From the NCBI RefSeq assembly GCF_037948395.1, contig NZ_CP149940.1, positions 4,526,001 through 4,590,000 on the forward strand: DNA of 64,000 nucleotides, in the 5' to 3' direction. The translations under genes and the position numbers were made by a program. Each line of letters starts with the position of its first letter. Position 1 is the stretch's first letter. The notes under the pieces are model-generated. The model was not told the DNA's origin, did not search any database, and worked only from the letters and a program-made list of their open reading frames with translations. This document shows, piece by piece, positions 61,462-64,000 of this stretch. The DNA is from Serratia nevei (GTDB taxonomy: Bacteria > Pseudomonadota > Gammaproteobacteria > Enterobacterales > Enterobacteriaceae).

Positions 61462-62615
61462 TCCCTCCTTATCGTTGGCCAATCGGCGGGGATCGGGGAG
61501 CGGGCAATCTTCCCTCCCATATACTCGAAACACCAGTAATAGATTTCTTCTATATATGGTGTTGGCACCTTGAGCCTCTGGCCGATTAAAACCAGCAGGC
61601 TTAAACCGCAGCCAATATCTTCCCGAAAGACCCGATGGTTTTTGTCAAAAATAAAAGTGTCGGATCGCCCTTCGCGGATCAGAGGCAGCGGGATCCCCTC
61701 ATAGGCCTTATTCGTTCGTAAAATACTGAGGAGTGTTCTGGGGTCAGAAATTGAGTCACCGTATGCCTCGACTATTTCCTGCTGCAATGGCTGCACAGAG
61801 CTGAGATCGATACCCAGTGAAAGTTCGGCAGCTTTACATAAGGCCTGATTTTCCTCATCACAGCGAGCAAGGAAATAAGCACCGAGTTCAGGGCAATCAC
61901 TCCACCAACACGGAATATGATTGAAAGCATGCCCGTGCCACTGCCCCCATGGGCCGATGAGGCCATAAATGACGGAACTGTGCATGATTGGATTTCCTGG
62001 TGTAAGGGTAATCTCCAGATAATTAGACAGCAGAGTGACGGGAGCCTCATAAAGCTGCCTCAGATAATCAAGCAGAATATCGGTATTCTCAGGTGTTTCC
62101 CGGCGATGAACAGCCACGTACAACTGTGATTTCTCCCCCCCTATCCTGACACTTTTTCCGGGTACAAGATCAAACGCAATATGGGGGACATCTTTCATGC
62201 CCCATATAACAATATTCGATAAGCCTCCAAATGCTTTTTCTGCCAGCCAGTCAAATCCGCCAAAACCGGGAATGGCTCCGACGAAGACCTGCTTATGCCG
62301 GGGCAGCGCTGGCGCGATGCTTTGAAGCACGCTTTCGCGTACATGGCTTGGGGCAGTAATGATAATGAGATCTGCAGCGGCGCAGGCTTCATCGACTGAC
62401 GCCGTCATCCTGACGGCAGAGGCTTTTATGACATTTGCGTCAGGCATGATCGCATGCAACTGAGCGCCACTGCCTTGATATGCGGTGACAGTTTCTGGCC
62501 GGCTAGTGTAAAGAGTTACTGCAACTGCGGGATTTTGACTGAATAAAATGGCAGCAAGGTGGCCCGTACGGCCGGCCCCACATATTGTTACCCTTAACTT
62601 CTCGCCTGAGAACAT
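61458..62615 (-). CDS. Octopine/opine dehydrogenase-family enzyme
   Basis: Predicted 385 residues. Rossmann nucleotide site VTICGAGRTGHLAAILF near residues 9-25, and an octopine-dehydrogenase C-terminal domain with TPGNPIMHSSVIYG, where the His is the likely catalytic residue. These NAD(P)H enzymes join an amine to an alpha-keto acid (opines; CntM in staphylopine) or run the reverse. In classical staphyloferrin B pathways the step after SbnA is SbnB, a different (ornithine cyclodeaminase-like) fold; here this enzyme occupies that place. Start and SbnA stop overlap (TAATG). Confidence 0.85.
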   Translation of the reverse strand: MFSGEKLRVTICGAGRTGHLAAILFSQNPAVAVTLYTSRPETVTAYQGSGAQLHAIMPDANVIKASAVRMTASVDEACAAADLIIITAPSHVRESVLQSIAPALPRHKQVFVGAIPGFGGFDWLAEKAFGGLSNIVIWGMKDVPHIAFDLVPGKSVRIGGEKSQLYVAVHRRETPENTDILLDYLRQLYEAPVTLLSNYLEITLTPGNPIMHSSVIYGLIGPWGQWHGHAFNHIPCWWSDCPELGAYFLARCDEENQALCKAAELSLGIDLSSVQPLQQEIVEAYGDSISDPRTLLSILRTNKAYEGIPLPLIREGRSDTFIFDKNHRVFREDIGCGLSLLVLIGQRLKVPTPYIEEIYYWCFEYMGGKIARSPIPADWPTIRRE

Positions 62616-63628
62616 TATTCTCCCTCCTGAACAGAAGAGAGTGCAAACCAGCCATCAAGTTTCTCCCAGACTTGCTCGGAGAGAAGATCCCGTTCTTTGA
62701 GCCACTCCTCATTGAAGATCGTATTTAGATATTTTTCACCGCCATCTGCAATAACGAGAGCCACATTCCCCCGAATCGTTCCATTATTGATAAATTCCAA
62801 CGCTTTATATATTGCACCACCGGTAGAACCGCCAACAAGCAGCCCGAAACGGCGCGCAAGATAGCGTGCAGTTTCAAAAGCGCAGACGTCGGAAACCTGT
62901 TCACCATAATCAATGCAGCTGTAATCCAGAACTAATCCGACGGTGTCTCCTTCCGGTGTGCCGGTCCCTGATTGATAATAGGGTTTTCCTGGCTTGCCAA
63001 ATACGATAGAGCCTTCTGGCTCTACCGCGATCGTAACTGTATCCGGATTATGAACCTTGAGACCATGCGCTATCCCTGTCATCGAACCGCCAGTGCCAAC
63101 ACATCCAATCCACGCGTCGACTTTGCCAATCTGGCAGATAATTTCACGCACCAGGTCTGCATATCCACCGGCATTGGCCGCATTATCTGATTGGTTCATG
63201 AAAACTGCGCCGGGTATTTCACCTGCAATTTCAGCCGCCATACGCTGTCGTTCCACAACCGCGACTTCATTTTCACCATAATTACCCTTAACGTAACGAA
63301 TATCTGCTCCCAGAGCTCGCATGATGGTAATTTTATCCTGAGCGGCATGATGGTCCACCACTGCAATAAATTTAAGCCCAAATTCGATAGCCGCAATGGC
63401 CAGGCCGATCCCCGTATTTCCTGATGATGATTCAACAATCGTCCCACCTGGTTGGATCCGCCCTGATTTCAGCGCCGCAACAATCATATTTCTGGCCATG
63501 CGATCTTTCATGCTCCCGCCAGGATTGTTCTTCTCCACTTTGATATAAAGACGAGAGTCAGATTGCGCCAGCGGTAATTGAATGACGGGAGTATTGCCAA
63601 TCAAATCAGTTACTTTTCTGAAGATCAT
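62615..63628 (-). CDS. sbnA: SbnA-like 2,3-diaminopropionate synthesis enzyme
   Basis: Predicted 337 residues of the cysteine-synthase fold-II PLP family. The PLP lysine is K41 in NNPGGSMKDRMARN; the phosphate loop is GTGGSMTG; SSSGNTGIGLAIA is the substrate-loop signature. The opening MIFRKVTDLIGNTPVI and the length are those of SbnA, which combines O-phospho-L-serine and L-glutamate into ACEGA, the precursor of L-2,3-diaminopropionate. A cysteine synthase is the alternative, but context and the SbnI-like gene favour SbnA. It begins 11 bp after the decarboxylase stop, with AAGGAG overlapping that stop region. Confidence 0.85.
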   Translation of the reverse strand: MIFRKVTDLIGNTPVIQLPLAQSDSRLYIKVEKNNPGGSMKDRMARNMIVAALKSGRIQPGGTIVESSSGNTGIGLAIAAIEFGLKFIAVVDHHAAQDKITIMRALGADIRYVKGNYGENEVAVVERQRMAAEIAGEIPGAVFMNQSDNAANAGGYADLVREIICQIGKVDAWIGCVGTGGSMTGIAHGLKVHNPDTVTIAVEPEGSIVFGKPGKPYYQSGTGTPEGDTVGLVLDYSCIDYGEQVSDVCAFETARYLARRFGLLVGGSTGGAIYKALEFINNGTIRGNVALVIADGGEKYLNTIFNEEWLKERDLLSEQVWEKLDGWFALSSVQEGE

Positions 63629-63639
63629 TTTACAACTCC

Positions 63640-64000
63640 TTAATTGTCAACGGTAAAAATGAGGTTTTGGCGCGAGCTCATGACAGCGGTCAGTCTTGTG
63701 GGGAGCGGGTGCCGGTGGAACTGGTTTTCCAGTAAATCCATTTGGTAACCAGCGGTATTGGCAAATATCAGCAAGTCGCCCGGTTCAGGCAGGTGCTTGA
63801 ATGCAATCAGACGGTTAGTTATAACGTCCTCGTCAAGGCAACTATGACCCGCAATCCATGCTTTCGCAGCAGGAGATGGCTCATGAGAATTCTGACGAAT
63901 ATGAAGCGGATCGCTTAAGAATTCAGAGTTAAACCACGTTTCGCATGCACTGAAGCTACTTCCCTCGACAAAAATAACGTATCCGGAATCACCGTGAGGC
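63640..64000 (-). CDS. SbnH/LysA-like PLP decarboxylase, partial
   Basis: The 5' part lies beyond the right edge; the last 120 codons are visible and open. Text such as AWIAGHSCLDEDVITNRLI, LPEPGDLLIFANTAGYQMDL and HRHPLPTRLTAVM matches the C-terminal sheet domain of fold-III decarboxylases (Orn/DAP/Arg group 2), with the conserved Cys in GHSCLDEDV and Tyr in AGYQMD. SbnH, of this type, decarboxylates a diaminopropionate-containing intermediate in staphyloferrin B. Its stop is TAA at 63640-63642, just before sbnA, so it belongs to the same operon. Confidence 0.8.
   Translation of the reverse strand, partial: PHGDSGYVIFVEGSSFSACETWFNSEFLSDPLHIRQNSHEPSPAAKAWIAGHSCLDEDVITNRLIAFKHLPEPGDLLIFANTAGYQMDLLENQFHRHPLPTRLTAVMSSRQNLIFTVDN

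Noticed and set aside
62615..63628. Housekeeping cysteine synthase (CysK/CysM)
   Set aside because: The fold is shared, but operon context with decarboxylase, dehydrogenase, exporter, iron-binding protein and SbnI-like gene favours SbnA.

Overview
The window looks like an enterobacterial (Enterobacterales) chromosome region built from several accessory modules. Pointers to that order are a FimB/FimE-type fimbrial recombinase with a fim-like operon, an integrative conjugative element (ICE) backbone of the SPI-7/PFGI-1 class, and a 47-bp tRNA-Phe 3' end that matches the enterobacterial pheU/pheV tail as I remember it. I cannot name the genus with confidence. Family and TIGRFAM-type names below come from recognising the proteins by eye; no search was run.

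Layout, left to right. (1) 1-5258, minus strand: type VI secretion genes tssA-tssB-tssC-hcp-tssE-tssF, with tssF cut by the left edge. (2) 5760-7726: an intact IS21-family element (istA/istB) with terminal repeats and a 6-bp target duplication. (3) 8388-18477: accessory DNA with a FimB-like recombinase, a DUF2975/Xre pair, two copies of a CaiF/GrlA-like plus LuxR-like regulator module pointing towards each other, an LptA-like periplasmic protein, small secreted or membrane proteins and two outer-membrane beta-barrels. (4) 18622-26041, minus strand: a chaperone-usher operon (major pilin, minor pilin, chaperone, usher, adhesin, last subunit). It is preceded by a 328-bp invertible-switch candidate and a second FimB-like recombinase whose last codons overlap one inverted repeat. 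(5) 26697-56257, minus strand: conjugation genes (VirB4-type ATPase, TIGR037xx-type T4SS proteins, RAQPRD protein, TraD, PilL) followed by the maintenance module (ssb, topB, SPI-7-type replication protein, ParB, DnaB, ParA). (6) 56348-56394: the tRNA-Phe 3'-end fragment that marks this ICE end. (7) 56395-57290: five full and one partial copies of a 161-bp repeat, each ending in a piece of the tRNA-Phe 3' end, resembling the E. coli tyrT tpr/rtT repeats. (8) 57495-64000, minus strand: an overlapping operon for an apparent 2,3-diaminopropionate/opine-type metallophore (SbnH-like decarboxylase, SbnA, octopine-dehydrogenase-family enzyme, MFS exporter, iron-siderophore binding protein, class V PLP enzyme, SbnI/SerK-like protein).

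How the parts may work together: the ICE backbone carries replication, partition and half of a conjugation apparatus. The remaining mating genes, relaxase and integrase are not in the window, so the ICE either continues left of it or has been rearranged. The fimbrial operon with its switch and regulators lies where the second half of the conjugation genes might be expected, and reads as cargo. The metallophore operon lies beyond the tRNA fragment and is presumably host chromosome or another island.

Most promising for novelty: the metallophore operon that pairs SbnA with an octopine-type dehydrogenase instead of SbnB, the tRNA-derived tandem repeats with a compensated terminator hairpin, the fimS-like switch that appears to be in the OFF orientation, and two sets of regularly spaced palindromes in and beside the ICE replication gene.
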